The notes under the pieces were generated by a model. The model was not told the DNA's origin. It saw only the letters and a program-made list of their open reading frames with translations, and searched no databases. A stretch of DNA of 21,040 nt from contig JADKHF010000052.1 in the NCBI GenBank assembly GCA_016721865.1, positions 1 to 21,040 of the forward strand, in the 5' to 3' direction. Position numbers and translations under genes: made by a program. This stretch comes from Nitrosomonas sp. (GTDB lineage: Bacteria > Pseudomonadota > Gammaproteobacteria > Burkholderiales > Nitrosomonadaceae). Of this stretch, positions 8,064-16,987 are shown in pieces (position 1 is the first letter of the stretch; every line of letters begins with the position of its first letter).

Positions 8064-9168
8064 ATGTTCAAGGGAAATTTTTCTATCAGTTTAGACTTCT
8101 TTAAGACGAAGTCACCTCCATTAATAGGTGTGGACATTAGCTCCTCATCTGTAAAAATGGTCGAATTATCATTGACAGATAAAGAAAGTCAAACCTACCG
8201 TATTGAGCGCTATGCGATTGAATCCATGCCGGCAGATGCAATGTTGGATGGTGCAATCGCAAATATGGAAGTGGTGAGTGAATGTCTGCGGCGTGGATGG
8301 AAACGTATGGGAACACGCCAAAAGAATGTGGTGCTTGCACTACCCGCGACTGATGTGATTACCAAAAAAGATTGTTGTGCCGGCTGGTCAGCGTGAAGAT
8401 GATTTGACTTTCCAAGTCGAGAATGAAGCCAGTCAATATATACCTTTTCCTTTAGATGAAGTTGATTTGGATTTTCAAGTTACTAGGCCAGTGCCTGATA
8501 ATCCAGAAGAAGTAGAAGTGCTTATTGCTGCGTCGCGGAAAGAGAAGGTGGAAGATCGTGTGGCTACTGCTCTCGCGGCAGGTCTTAAAACAGCCATTAT
8601 GGATGTTGAACCATACGCAGCGCAGACTGCATTTGAGTTAACTCTGAGACAATTGCCTGGAGGTGGAGAAGATCAGGTAATTGCGCTGGTTGACATTGGT
8701 GCGACCATCATGAAAATTAATGTACTTCTGAACGGAGAGTCATTATATACGCGAGATCAGCCATTTGGTGGGAACCAACTGACTCAGGAGATTCATAATC
8801 AATTTAATCTCTCGTTGGAAGATTCTGAGACTGCTAAAAAAGGTGGGAATCTACCTGAAAACTATAAGATGGACGTGTTGCAACCATTCTGCGAAACACT
8901 GGCTATAGAAGTGATGCGCGCTATTCAGTTCTTTTATACATCAACACAATATACCGAGGTTAATTATATTTTTATAGCGGGTGGATGCGCAGTTATTCCC
9001 GGGTTAGACGCAATCATCGCGTCACGTACGCAAGTAAGCACGCTCATTGTGAATCCTTTCTCAACGATGGAGTTGTCGAGTCGTGTCATTCCAAGGCAAC
9101 TTAATCTGGATGCGCCTTCTCTGCTGATTGCTTGCGGTCTGGCACTTCGTAGTTTTGATCCATCATGA
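8064..9168 (+). CDS. pilM: Type IV pilus inner-membrane platform protein PilM (frame broken near 8364)
   Basis: PilM is a cytoplasmic actin-like ATP-binding protein that forms a ring under the type IV pilus machine and holds the N-terminal tail of PilN. ASKHA motifs are visible: phosphate 1 IGVDISSSSVKMVEL at 21-35, phosphate 2 VDIGATIMKINVL, and the adenosine motif IAGGCAVIPGLDAI near the C-terminus. The first frame stops at 8396. Taking one A out of the six-A run at 8364-8369 gives TKKIVVPAGQREDDLTFQVE and a continuous protein of about 367 aa, typical for PilM. The stop overlaps the pilN start by 4 nt (ATGA), a sign of translational coupling. First gene of pilMNOPQ. Confidence 0.94.
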
Positions 9169-9755
9169 TTCGTATTAATCTACTACCTCATCGCGAACTT
9201 AAGCGTAAGGCTAGACAGCAACAGATTGCAGTTCTGGCAGGTCTGATTGGTTTATTCGCCATCGTTGTTATTATGGGAATTCATACGATTATCGCTGGGA
9301 AAATAGATTATCAGAATGGTCGCAATCAATACTTAAGTGACCAGATTGCTATTCTGGATAAAGAAATTGCAGAAATCAGAGAAATAAAGACGCAGACCCA
9401 GGAATTACTGGGGCGCAAGCAAGTTGTTGAGACATTACAGAACAGCCGGTCTGAAGTCGTTCATTTGTTGGATCAGTTGGTGAGATTACTTCCGGATGGT
9501 GTGTATTTACAAAGTGTTAAACAAGAAGATCATAACATTACTCTAGTTGGGTATGCACAATCCAATGCCTGGGTTTCAGTGTTGATGCGTAACCTTGAAT
9601 CGTCTCAGTGGCTTGAATCACCCTTATTGATAGAAATTAAGGCGATGACCGTCAATAATGTGCGCCAAAATGAATTTAACATGAAAATAAAGCTCAAGCG
9701 GGAAACTATGGACGCTGTACAGAACCCATCCGTCAGTACCGCTGTGAAATCATAA
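9165..9755 (+). CDS. pilN: Type IV pilus assembly protein PilN
   Basis: PilN is a bitopic inner-membrane protein that pairs with PilO in the periplasm and binds PilM through its cytoplasmic tail. The 196-residue protein begins MIRINLLPHRE, whose INLLP motif is the PilM-binding segment. A membrane helix spans about residues 21-44, a charged heptad-like coiled coil follows at about 48-80, and a ferredoxin-like periplasmic domain (VYLQSVKQEDHNITLVGYAQ) closes the protein. The frame is intact. It overlaps pilM by 4 nt and is followed by pilO after 13 nt. Confidence 0.95.
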   Translation: MIRINLLPHRELKRKARQQQIAVLAGLIGLFAIVVIMGIHTIIAGKIDYQNGRNQYLSDQIAILDKEIAEIREIKTQTQELLGRKQVVETLQNSRSEVVHLLDQLVRLLPDGVYLQSVKQEDHNITLVGYAQSNAWVSVLMRNLESSQWLESPLLIEIKAMTVNNVRQNEFNMKIKLKRETMDAVQNPSVSTAVKS

Positions 9756-9768
9756 GGCTACAGTTGCG

Positions 9769-10383
9769 ATGAATGATCTACTTATTGAATTGCGCCAGCT
9801 TGATATCAATCAGGCAGGAAACTGGCCGGTGGCATTTAAGGCTGCTGCACTTGTCATTTTATTTGTCGCCATTATTGTTGCAGGCCATTTCGTGGTTTGG
9901 CAGGAGCAAATTGAAATGCTGGAGAATATTCAAGCTCAGGAAGAATCTTTAAAAAATACATATCTGGTAAAAAAAAGAATCGCTGTAAATCTACCCGCTT
10001 TGCGTCTGCAATTAAAGGAAATTGAACGATCTCTCAGTGCCTTGCTGAAACAACTTCCAGATAAGTCAGAAATGGAAGCATTGTTGGTAGACATCAACCA
10101 GGCTGGATTAGGTCGTGGACTGCAGTTCGAATTATTTAAGCCAGCAGCGAAGGAAACGATTTATGCGTTTTATGCCGAACTTCCTGTCTCCATACGTGTG
10201 ACCGGTGGTTATCATGATATCGGGGCGTTTGCCAGCGATGTTGCACAGTTGTCGCGCATTGTGACATTAAATGACATTAGTGTTACACCCGGAAGTGATG
10301 GAAAATTAGTATTCGATGCTGTTGCAAAAACATTCCGCTACCTGGATGAAGAAGAAATAACAAAGCAGGCTGGAGGCAAATGA
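9769..10383 (+). CDS. pilO: Type IV pilus assembly protein PilO
   Basis: PilO is the partner of PilN in the inner-membrane alignment subcomplex; the heterodimer binds the PilP lipoprotein and transmits motor state. The 204-residue protein has a short cytoplasmic start, a membrane helix at about 24-44 (AALVILFVAIIVAGHFVVW), a coiled-coil stretch at about 46-100 and a C-terminal ferredoxin-like domain with GYHDIGAFASDVAQLSRIV, a typical PilO signature. The frame is intact. The stop at 10381-10383 is 3 nt from the pilP start, so pilN to pilP are tightly packed and surely one transcript. Confidence 0.95.
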   Translation: MNDLLIELRQLDINQAGNWPVAFKAAALVILFVAIIVAGHFVVWQEQIEMLENIQAQEESLKNTYLVKKRIAVNLPALRLQLKEIERSLSALLKQLPDKSEMEALLVDINQAGLGRGLQFELFKPAAKETIYAFYAELPVSIRVTGGYHDIGAFASDVAQLSRIVTLNDISVTPGSDGKLVFDAVAKTFRYLDEEEITKQAGGK

Positions 10384-10386
10384 ATC

Positions 10387-10905
10387 ATGATAAGAAAAAT
10401 ATTCCTGCTAGTGTTGTCTGTGGTCGCTTTGACCATGATGACTGCCTGTAATCAGAATAACTATAGTGATCTGGAAACATTTATCCATGGTTCCGGGGAT
10501 GGCTTGCAAGGGAGGATTGATCCATTGCCTGAGGTAAGGCCGCACCAGTTCTTTACTTATCAGGCGTTTGATATACCCAGCCCATTTGTGCCGCGTAAGA
10601 ATGATCAAGCGCAGAATATCACGAGTGGAATTCAACCTGATCTAAACCGGCATAAGGAAGTACTCGAATCCTATCCACTGGAAAGCTTATCAATGGTTGG
10701 TTCACTGCAACAACAAGAAATAATTTTTGCCTTGATTAAATCTCCGGATGGTACATTGCATCGAGTGAAAACTGGCAATCACCTTGGCCAGAATTTTGGA
10801 AAAATTAACAAAATTTCAGAAGCAGAGGTGAAAGTGTCTGAGATTGTGCAGGATGGTGTGAATGAATGGATTGAACGAACTAGTGCGATTATGCTGAAAA
10901 ATTAG
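10387..10905 (+). CDS. pilP: Type IV pilus lipoprotein PilP
   Basis: PilP is an inner-membrane-anchored lipoprotein that links PilN/PilO to the N0 domain of the PilQ secretin. The 172-residue product starts with a lipoprotein signal (MIRKIFLLVLSVVALTMMTAC) whose lipobox places the lipidated cysteine at residue 21; it is followed by a flexible stretch with DPLPEVRPHQFFTYQA and a C-terminal beta domain (LESLSMVGSLQ, then VKTGNHLGQNFGKI), typical of PilP. The frame is intact. GGAGG at 10372-10376 serves as ribosome binding site. pilQ follows after 10 nt. Confidence 0.95.
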   Translation: MIRKIFLLVLSVVALTMMTACNQNNYSDLETFIHGSGDGLQGRIDPLPEVRPHQFFTYQAFDIPSPFVPRKNDQAQNITSGIQPDLNRHKEVLESYPLESLSMVGSLQQQEIIFALIKSPDGTLHRVKTGNHLGQNFGKINKISEAEVKVSEIVQDGVNEWIERTSAIMLKN

Positions 10906-10915
10906 GAATAAAGCC

Positions 10916-13026
10916 ATGAAACTACCGATAACGAGAAGATATAGCCTACGCGTGATTATAGCAATGCTGTTAATTTGTTTTGCAACGGTAATTTTTGCTG
11001 AATCAACTGTAACTGCAGAAACAGCACAAAACAGTATTCGCTCTATTGATATATCTACCTTCCGGAATGGCGAGGTAATTGCCAAGGTAACTTTAGATCA
11101 ACCGCTAGACGCACTTCCAGTGGGCGTTGCACTGGACAACCCCAATCGTATTTATTTTGACTTTTATCAGGTTGCTAATGGTCTGGGCAAGAACGTTCAA
11201 GAAGCCGCAGATGGAGATTTACGTAGTGTCAATATTGTGCAGGTTGGGGATAGAACTCGGCTGGTATTGAATTTATCAAGATTAATGCGACATGATATCC
11301 AGGCGCAAGAGAATATTCTATTAATCAAACTGGTCAGTGTGGCTGAGAATCAAACGGCCAACACCGATATCTTCTTTGCAGAAGAGACACTTAGTAAGCA
11401 GTTGAATAGTTTGCAGGATATTGATTTTCGTCGTGGTGCAAAAGGCGTAGGGCGTATAGAAGTTGATATGACACAAGCGGGTACAGCCGTTGACGTACAA
11501 CAGCAAGGTGATGATATTTTTGTCGAGTTTGTGGATGCTTTACTTCCTGGTAGTCTGAGAAGACGATTCGATGTTATGGATTTTGCCACCCCTGTGCATA
11601 CCATTGAAACATCGCAGAAAGGCGATAATGTTCGTATGATTGTGAAATCCAAAGGCCGGTGGGAACACTCTGCGCGGCAATCTGGTACACGGTTTATTCT
11701 GGAAGTTCGAGCCCTGACTGATGATGAGGAGGAGCTGGCAAGAAAGAAACGTGCCAATGGCGGATATACGGGTGAGAGACTTTCGCTTAATTTCCAGGAT
11801 GTGGAAGTGCGGGCGGTGCTGCAGGTGATTGCTGATTTTACCAATATTAATATTATTGCCAGTGATTCCGTTGCGGGAAATCTTACTTTGCGTTTAAAAG
11901 ATGTACCTTGGGATCAGGCGCTCGATATCGTACTGCAGTCACATGGTTTGGATAAGAGAAAGACAGGCAACGTCATTTTTGTGGCACCGCGTAAAGAAAT
12001 GGCCGACAGAGAATTGCTGGATCTGGAGGCACAGCTGCAGATAACTGAAATGGAGCCACTGCGTACAGAAATTTTCCATTTGAATCATCGCAGAGTTAAT
12101 TCATTATCGTTTGAAGGAATGATAAGTAAGCGTGGTACGATCAATTTGGATGAAATCAGTAATACAGTGACGATTACAGATATTCCTACTAGATTAAGTG
12201 AGATTAGAAAGCGTATAGAGCGGTTAGATGTTTTGAGAGGCAGGTGCAGATTGAGGCGCGGATTGTAGAAGCGATTGATACATTTAGTCGTGCTTTGGGC
12301 GTGCGTTTTGGTGTACAGAATAGTTCGGAATTTGCTAATCGAAGATTAGGGATTTCAGGTAATCTGCATGATTCAAGTTCGTTAGCTGAGGGTGGCTCAG
12401 TGGGTGGTGGCGGTGATTTGAATGTAAATTTGCCGGCTGCTGCTGGAGTGGGATTAATGGGCGGGCCTGCTGCACTAGGACTAAGTTTGCTGAAGATTAA
12501 TGGTAATCGGTTACTCAATCTCGAATTATCTGCATTAGAAACTGACAATAAGGGTAGAGTGATTGCCAGTCCTCGTGTTGTGACTGCGCATGGAATAGAA
12601 GCCACTATTGAACAAGGTGATCGAGTACCCTATCAGCAAGCGACAAGTAGCGGCGCTACAAGCATACGTTTTATGGATGCAACACTAAGACTGAAGGTTA
12701 AGCCATTGATTACCTATAATGGTCAGATTGATATGGAATTAAATGTTAATCAGGATAAGATTGGTACAGCTATCAATCAATTTTTGCCGCCACCGATTAA
12801 TACCAAACAAGTAACGACCAAGGTTCTGGTAGAGAACGGTGGAACCGTGGTGATTGGTGGTATTTTTGATCGTAATGAAAATGAAGTTGTTAATAGAGTG
12901 CCGTTGTTGGGTGACATGCCCTATCTGGGGCATCTTTTCCGGAATAAGGTTAAAGTGGATAATAAACGCGAGTTGCTGATTTTTGTTACGCCGCGTATCT
13001 TAAGCGAGAATCTCAATCTACAATAA
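10916..13026 (+). CDS. pilQ: Type IV pilus secretin PilQ (frame broken near 12231)
   Basis: PilQ is the outer-membrane secretin through which the type IV pilus passes. A signal peptide covers residues 1-28 (cleavage probably after VIFA). Two AMIN-type peptidoglycan-binding domains follow (about 40-125 and 165-255), then the secretin N-domains from about 285 (LNFQDVEVRAVLQVIADFTN) and the secretin channel domain, with VQIEARIVEA near 445, ASPRVVTAHG near 550, and VVIGGIFDRNENEVVNRVP through PYLGHLF at 644-675. The first frame ends at 12268. One more T in the run at 12230-12233 gives LDVFERQVQIEAR and a protein of about 703 aa, the normal size. trmL converges after only 7 nt, so the usual aroK-aroB pair does not follow. 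AGGAAT just before the ATG is the likely ribosome binding site. Confidence 0.95.
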
Positions 13027-13033
13027 AAGTTTT

Positions 13034-13497
13034 CTATTGTCCCGTCTGGAATCCAGTTTGGCGCCATGCCTCATAAGCGACAATGGCCACGGTATTGGAT
13101 AAATTCAAACTGCGGCTGGTCGCGACCATCGGCACACGGATACGGTGTACTTCCGGGAAAGATTCCATGATGTGAACAGGCAATCCGCAGCTTTCTGCGC
13201 CAAATAAAAAAGCATCTCCATCTTTGTATTTCACTTTGTCATAGTGTTGTTTTCCTTTGTTGTTATCGCAAACATGCGATGTTCTTTCAAACTTTGGCAG
13301 CAATCCACCCAATTTTCATGCACTTTTATATGAGCAAATTCATGATAATCCAGTCCGGCACGCAATAGCTGCTTATCCTTCAGTGGAAAACCTAATGGTT
13401 TAACCAGATGCAATCGCATGCCAGTGTTGGCGCACAGGCGGATGATATTACCCGTATTGGGTGGGATTTCCGGTTGGTGAAGAATGATATTAAACAT
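13034..13497 (-). CDS. trmL: tRNA (cytidine(34)-2'-O)-methyltransferase TrmL (frame broken near 13254)
   Basis: TrmL is a SPOUT-fold enzyme that uses S-adenosylmethionine to methylate the 2'-O of the wobble base of tRNA-Leu isoacceptors. The protein starts MFNIILHQPEIPPNTGNIIR, the family hallmark, and ends with the knot motifs FGAESCGLP and SRSLNLSNTVAIVAYEAWRQ. Two frames overlap around 13231-13312. Adding one base to the GG run (CC at 13254-13255 on the plus strand) gives TTKGKQHYDKVKYKDGDAFL and a continuous 154-residue protein, the usual length. The gene is convergent with pilQ and lies 24 nt downstream of comF, so the two minus-strand genes are probably co-transcribed. Confidence 0.93.
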
Positions 13498-13521
13498 GAA
13501 ATAAGATTGATGATGAATTGG

Positions 13522-14217
13522 TTATAGCGTGTAGGGGCCGATCTGATTCAACTCTGGCAAAGTTCTGGCGATAACCCAGTTACTGATTTCAGCAGCACCT
13601 TGCTTACGCAATACTTTAGCTAGCTCGTTTAATGTCGCGCCCGTTGTCATCACGTCATCAACCAGTGCAACATGTTTTCCCGACAAGTCTATTTTACAAA
13701 GAAAAGCCTTACGGATATTCTTCTGGCGATCCTTCCAAGCTAATCCGGTTTGTGGCGGCGTATGTTTGATACGCTGACAACTATCGGGTAATAAAACAAT
13801 CCCCATATGTTTCGAGAGGTAACGACCGATTTCCATCGCCTGATTAAATCCGCGTTCGCGCAACCTAATCGGATGTAAAGGCATTGGTATGATGACATCC
13901 GGAAATTTTTTTGTTGATTTCAATCCTGTGATGAGCGATTTGGCAAGAATCGGTGCGATAGCGAGATCAGTTTGATATTTTAACGCATGAATCATTGCAT
14001 CGACAGGAAAGGTATAGCGAAGTGCTGCGATGGTACGTGTGAATGCAGGCGGTTTTGTTAAGCAAGCGCCACAGATTTCCGCTGTTGGCACTGGCCACAG
14101 GCAAATAGGACAATGGTTAGGCGACAATTGCGGTAAATGATTGTAACAAGGCTCGCATAAATCCTGTTTTGTGGGGATACCGCACAACACACAATTTTTC
14201 AAGCTCAAGATCTGCAT
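13522..14217 (-). CDS. comF: ComF family phosphoribosyltransferase-like protein
   Basis: ComF family protein (ComFC/GntX type) associated with natural transformation and uptake or processing of DNA; its exact reaction is not settled. The intact 231-residue product has an N-terminal zinc-finger region with cysteine pairs at 9/12, 21/24, 36/39 and 49/52, and a C-terminal PRTase domain whose PRPP loop reads VALVDDVMTTGATL at about 186-199. RLRERGFNQAMEI at about 119-131 is the second family signature. It is divergent from bioB across 131 nt, an arrangement I recall from Nitrosomonas-type genomes. Co-presence with pilMNOPQ would fit competence by type IV pili, but no other competence gene is in the window. 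Confidence 0.93.
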   Translation of the reverse strand: MQILSLKNCVLCGIPTKQDLCEPCYNHLPQLSPNHCPICLWPVPTAEICGACLTKPPAFTRTIAALRYTFPVDAMIHALKYQTDLAIAPILAKSLITGLKSTKKFPDVIIPMPLHPIRLRERGFNQAMEIGRYLSKHMGIVLLPDSCQRIKHTPPQTGLAWKDRQKNIRKAFLCKIDLSGKHVALVDDVMTTGATLNELAKVLRKQGAAEISNWVIARTLPELNQIGPYTL

Positions 14218-14256
14218 GATAATTAATCAATTGTTTAAATTCAGGGTGTGGAAAAA

Positions 14257-14285
14257 TTGACAATGTTCATTGAATCCTTGATGAT
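14257..14285 (+). promoter_or_regulatory. Candidate sigma-70 promoter of the biotin operon
   Basis: A perfect -35 TTGACA at 14257-14262 is followed at 17 nt by GATGAT (14280-14285, four of six consensus bases). The predicted leader before bioB ATG 14349 is about 55 nt. An 8-bp inverted pair, TTGTTTAA (14231-14238) and TTAAACAA (14323-14330), surrounds it. This does not fit the known BirA box TTGTAAACC-N14/15-GGTTTACAA. Confidence 0.45.
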
Positions 14286-14348
14286 CCAAATTTTTTGGCA
14301 AATAGTACGAATGATGAACCGCTTAAACAAAATGACAGGTAAATTGGT

Positions 14349-15052
14349 ATGAATTTGGATTCTCTCACAACCAGCGAAACACAAAATGACTTAAGTAGTA
14401 TAACCGGGAAATCAGATGATTCTGTCTATTGGAAGGTGGCAGAAGTTCAATCATTACTGGATGCGCCATTTAACGATCTGATTTACCGTGCGCAGTGTGT
14501 TCACCGCCAGTATCATGATGCCAATGGCGTGCAATTATCAATGCCGGTTTGGATTATTACAATCACAATCTCGATACCGCACCGGAATTTTATGAAGAAA
14601 TTATCACCACACGTCAATATCAGGATCGCTTGGATACATTGCAGCAAGTGCGTGATGCCGGAATTAACGTGTGCTGCGGCGGTATTGTGGGCATGGGGGA
14701 AACGCGTCTGTCGCGTGCAGGGCTGATTGCACAATTAGCCAATCTAAATCCTTATCCGGAATCGGTGCCGATCAATCATTTGGTGCAAGTCAAAGGCACG
14801 CCGTTGTATGGCATCGCAGCACTGGATCCGCTAGAGTTTGTGCGTACTATTGCAGCGGCACGGATTACCATGCCAAAAGCCATGGTGCGTTTGTCTGCAG
14901 GTCGGCGGGAAATGTCCGACGCCATACAAGCACTGTGTTTTCTGGCAGGCGCCAATTCGATTTTTTATGGTGATAAATTGTTGACGACGGGTAATCCGGA
15001 AACGGATCTTGATCGGGCGCTATTGGATAAATTAGGGCTGCACGCGCTGTAA
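14349..15052 (+). pseudogene. bioB: Biotin synthase with its central third missing
   Basis: BioB is a radical-SAM enzyme that inserts sulfur into dethiobiotin. The first 64 codons (14349-14540) match its N-terminus (WKVAEVQSLLDAPFNDLIYR, then VHRQYHDANGVQLS). From about 14540, in the next frame, the protein resumes at AGLDYYNHNLDTAPEFYEEI and runs to TAA at 15052, with GGIVGMGET, VQVKGTPL and VRLSAGRREM. Compared with the E. coli protein about 95 residues (close to 290 nt) are absent between these parts. They include the CxxxCxxC motif that holds the [4Fe-4S] cluster and two of the three Cys ligands of the [2Fe-2S] cluster. The gene cannot make active enzyme as written. It leads bioBFHCD, with bioF 3 nt downstream. 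A true deletion and an assembly collapse are both possible. Confidence 0.92.
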
Positions 15053-15055
15053 CCC

Positions 15056-16222
15056 ATGTTTCCAGACTTGGCTGAACAACTGCGTGCCCGCGAGCAGCAA
15101 GGGTTGCGGCGTTTCCGGCAAGTCGTGGAAAGCCCGCAAGCAAGCCATATCACGATTGATGGCCGTGATTATCTCGCATTCAGCAGTAATGACTATCTGG
15201 GGCTGGCCAATCATCCGGACTTGATCCAATCAGCTTGCGTGGGTGCGAAGCAATACGGTGTGGGGGCGGGTGCATCGCATCTGATCAATGGTCATTCTGC
15301 CGCACATCACATTCTGGAAGATGTTCTGGCGCAGTTTACCGGTTTTCCGAAAGCGTTGTTGTTTTCTACCGGGTATATGGCAAATATCGGTGTGGTTACG
15401 GCCTTGGTGGGACGGGAAGATGCTATTTTTGCGGATAAACTGAACCATGTTTCGCTGAATGATGCGGCTTTACTGTCACGAGCTAAATTTATTCGCTTTC
15501 CCCATTTGGATCTAACTACTTTGGAACAACGCCTGGCGGCTTCCAATGCTCGGCGCAAGCTGGTCATTTCTGACGCTGTGTTTAGTATGGAAGGCGATAT
15601 CGCACCGATCAAGCAGCTTATCGCGTTGTGTGAGAAGTATCATGCATTGTTAGTGCTGGACGATGCGCATGGTTTTGGCGTATTGGGAGAAAAGGGAAGG
15701 GGCAGTTTGTTCCTGCCGGATAGCGATTATGTGCATTCGCCGAACATTGTGTATATGGCCACGCTGGGCAAAGCCGCCGGTGTATTTGGTGCGTTTGTCG
15801 CAGCGCAAGTTGATGTGATCGAAACTTTGATCCAGTCAGCACGCAGTTATATCTACACAACAGCTACACCGCCATTGCTATCGCACGTGCTATTGACGAG
15901 TCTGAAACTGATTGAACAGGATGAATGGCGGCGTGATGCTTTGCTGCGAAACATTGCACAATTGAAAAATGGGTTACAGTCATTGTCCTGGAAGCTGCTG
16001 CCTTCTACTACCCCGATCCAGCCATTATTGGTTGGTGAAAGTACAGAAGCGGTGCGCATCAGTGAGCGTTTACGCGAACAGGGTATTCTTGTGCCGGCCA
16101 TTCGCCCGCCGACAGTGCCGCAGGGTATGGCGCGATTACGTATTTCCTTGTCCGCTGCGCATCAGTTGCGCGATATCCGGCGCCTGACACAGGCATTGAA
16201 TGAGTTGGCGCTCGATTCATGA
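15056..16222 (+). CDS. bioF: 8-amino-7-oxononanoate synthase
   Basis: BioF is a PLP-dependent alpha-oxoamine synthase that condenses pimeloyl-ACP (or -CoA) with L-alanine to 8-amino-7-oxononanoate, releasing CO2. The 388-residue protein is intact: SSNDYLGLANHP at 43-54, YGVGAGASHLINGH at 67-80, DDAHGFGVLGEKGRG at 202-216 with the cofactor-contacting Asp and His, and the Schiff-base lysine K239 in ATLGKAAG. It starts 3 nt after bioB and its stop overlaps the bioH start (ATGATG at 16219-16224), so translation is coupled. GC content here is about 20 points higher than in the ribosomal genes at the window start. Confidence 0.97.
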   Translation: MFPDLAEQLRAREQQGLRRFRQVVESPQASHITIDGRDYLAFSSNDYLGLANHPDLIQSACVGAKQYGVGAGASHLINGHSAAHHILEDVLAQFTGFPKALLFSTGYMANIGVVTALVGREDAIFADKLNHVSLNDAALLSRAKFIRFPHLDLTTLEQRLAASNARRKLVISDAVFSMEGDIAPIKQLIALCEKYHALLVLDDAHGFGVLGEKGRGSLFLPDSDYVHSPNIVYMATLGKAAGVFGAFVAAQVDVIETLIQSARSYIYTTATPPLLSHVLLTSLKLIEQDEWRRDALLRNIAQLKNGLQSLSWKLLPSTTPIQPLLVGESTEAVRISERLREQGILVPAIRPPTVPQGMARLRISLSAAHQLRDIRRLTQALNELALDS

Positions 16223-16987
16223 TGCATCTGCATGTCGAATCGATAGGGAGCGGCCCGGATCTCGTTTTATTACATGGCTGGGCGATGCACAGTGGTATCT
16301 GGAGTGGCGTTCGCGATCAACTGAGTCAGCAGTTCTGCCTACATTTGGTCGATCTGCCGGGGCATGGACTAAGCCCCGCATGTGAGCCGGGAACATTGAA
16401 TCATTTGGTCGAGATTATCACGGATATTCTGCCGGAGCGTTGCATGGTCGGCGGTTGGTCATTGGGCGGGCAGATCGCGATGGAACTGGCATTGCGTGAA
16501 CCGGAATGTGTGCAAAAACTGGTTTTGATCTCGACCACTCCCTGTTTTGCCAAACGCGATAACTGGGAATGGGGTATGGAGCATAAATTGCTACAACTTT
16601 TCTAGAAAACCTGAAACTCAGTTATGCGGCTACGATAAACCGGTTCCTGACGCTGCAAATGAGCGGTGACCGGGATGCGAGCAGGATCCTGTTGCAACTG
16701 CGCAAGCACTTTTTCAGCAGGTTGAACCCGATCCGGATGCATTGCAAAAGGGGCTCGAGATTTTGCAGCAGAGTGACTTGCGCGATCGCGTGGCGTCCAT
16801 CAAACAACCCGTTTTATTATTGCATGGTGAAAATGACGTGATTACCCATCCCGCTGCTGCCGACTGGATGCATCAGCAATTATCACAATCGCAAAGGGTG
16901 ATGTTTCCACATTGTGGTCACGCGCCGTTTTTATCTTACCCCGATCAATTTGTGACTTGTCTCAATGAATTCCGAACACACGCTTGA
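16219..16987 (+). CDS. bioH: Pimeloyl-ACP methyl ester carboxylesterase (frame broken near 16598 and 16710)
   Basis: BioH is an alpha/beta hydrolase that removes the methyl group from pimeloyl-ACP methyl ester and so ends the chain-building phase of biotin synthesis. The N-terminal half shows the oxyanion segment LLHGWAMHSGIW at 17-28 and the nucleophile elbow GGWSLGGQ with Ser 81; the C-terminal part shows LLLHGENDVITH, with the acid, and HCGHAPFLSYP, with the catalytic His. Two single-base losses break the frame. One more T at 16598-16601 gives LQLFLENLKLSYA, and one more T at 16710-16714 gives LRKHFFQQVEPDPDALQKG. The repaired length is about 256 aa, as expected. The end overlaps bioC by 23 nt. 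Both breaks lie in T runs and are probably read errors. Confidence 0.9.

Noticed and set aside
8377..9168. Second halves of broken genes (also at 827, 3202, 12244, 14549, 16742) taken as separate genes
   Set aside because: Each is the direct continuation of the preceding family domain in another frame and has no start signal of its own.
11350..11844. 164-codon minus-strand frame inside pilQ and similar long antisense frames
   Set aside because: They are shadows of recognised genes, with low-complexity Ser/Arg-rich products and no ribosome binding site.
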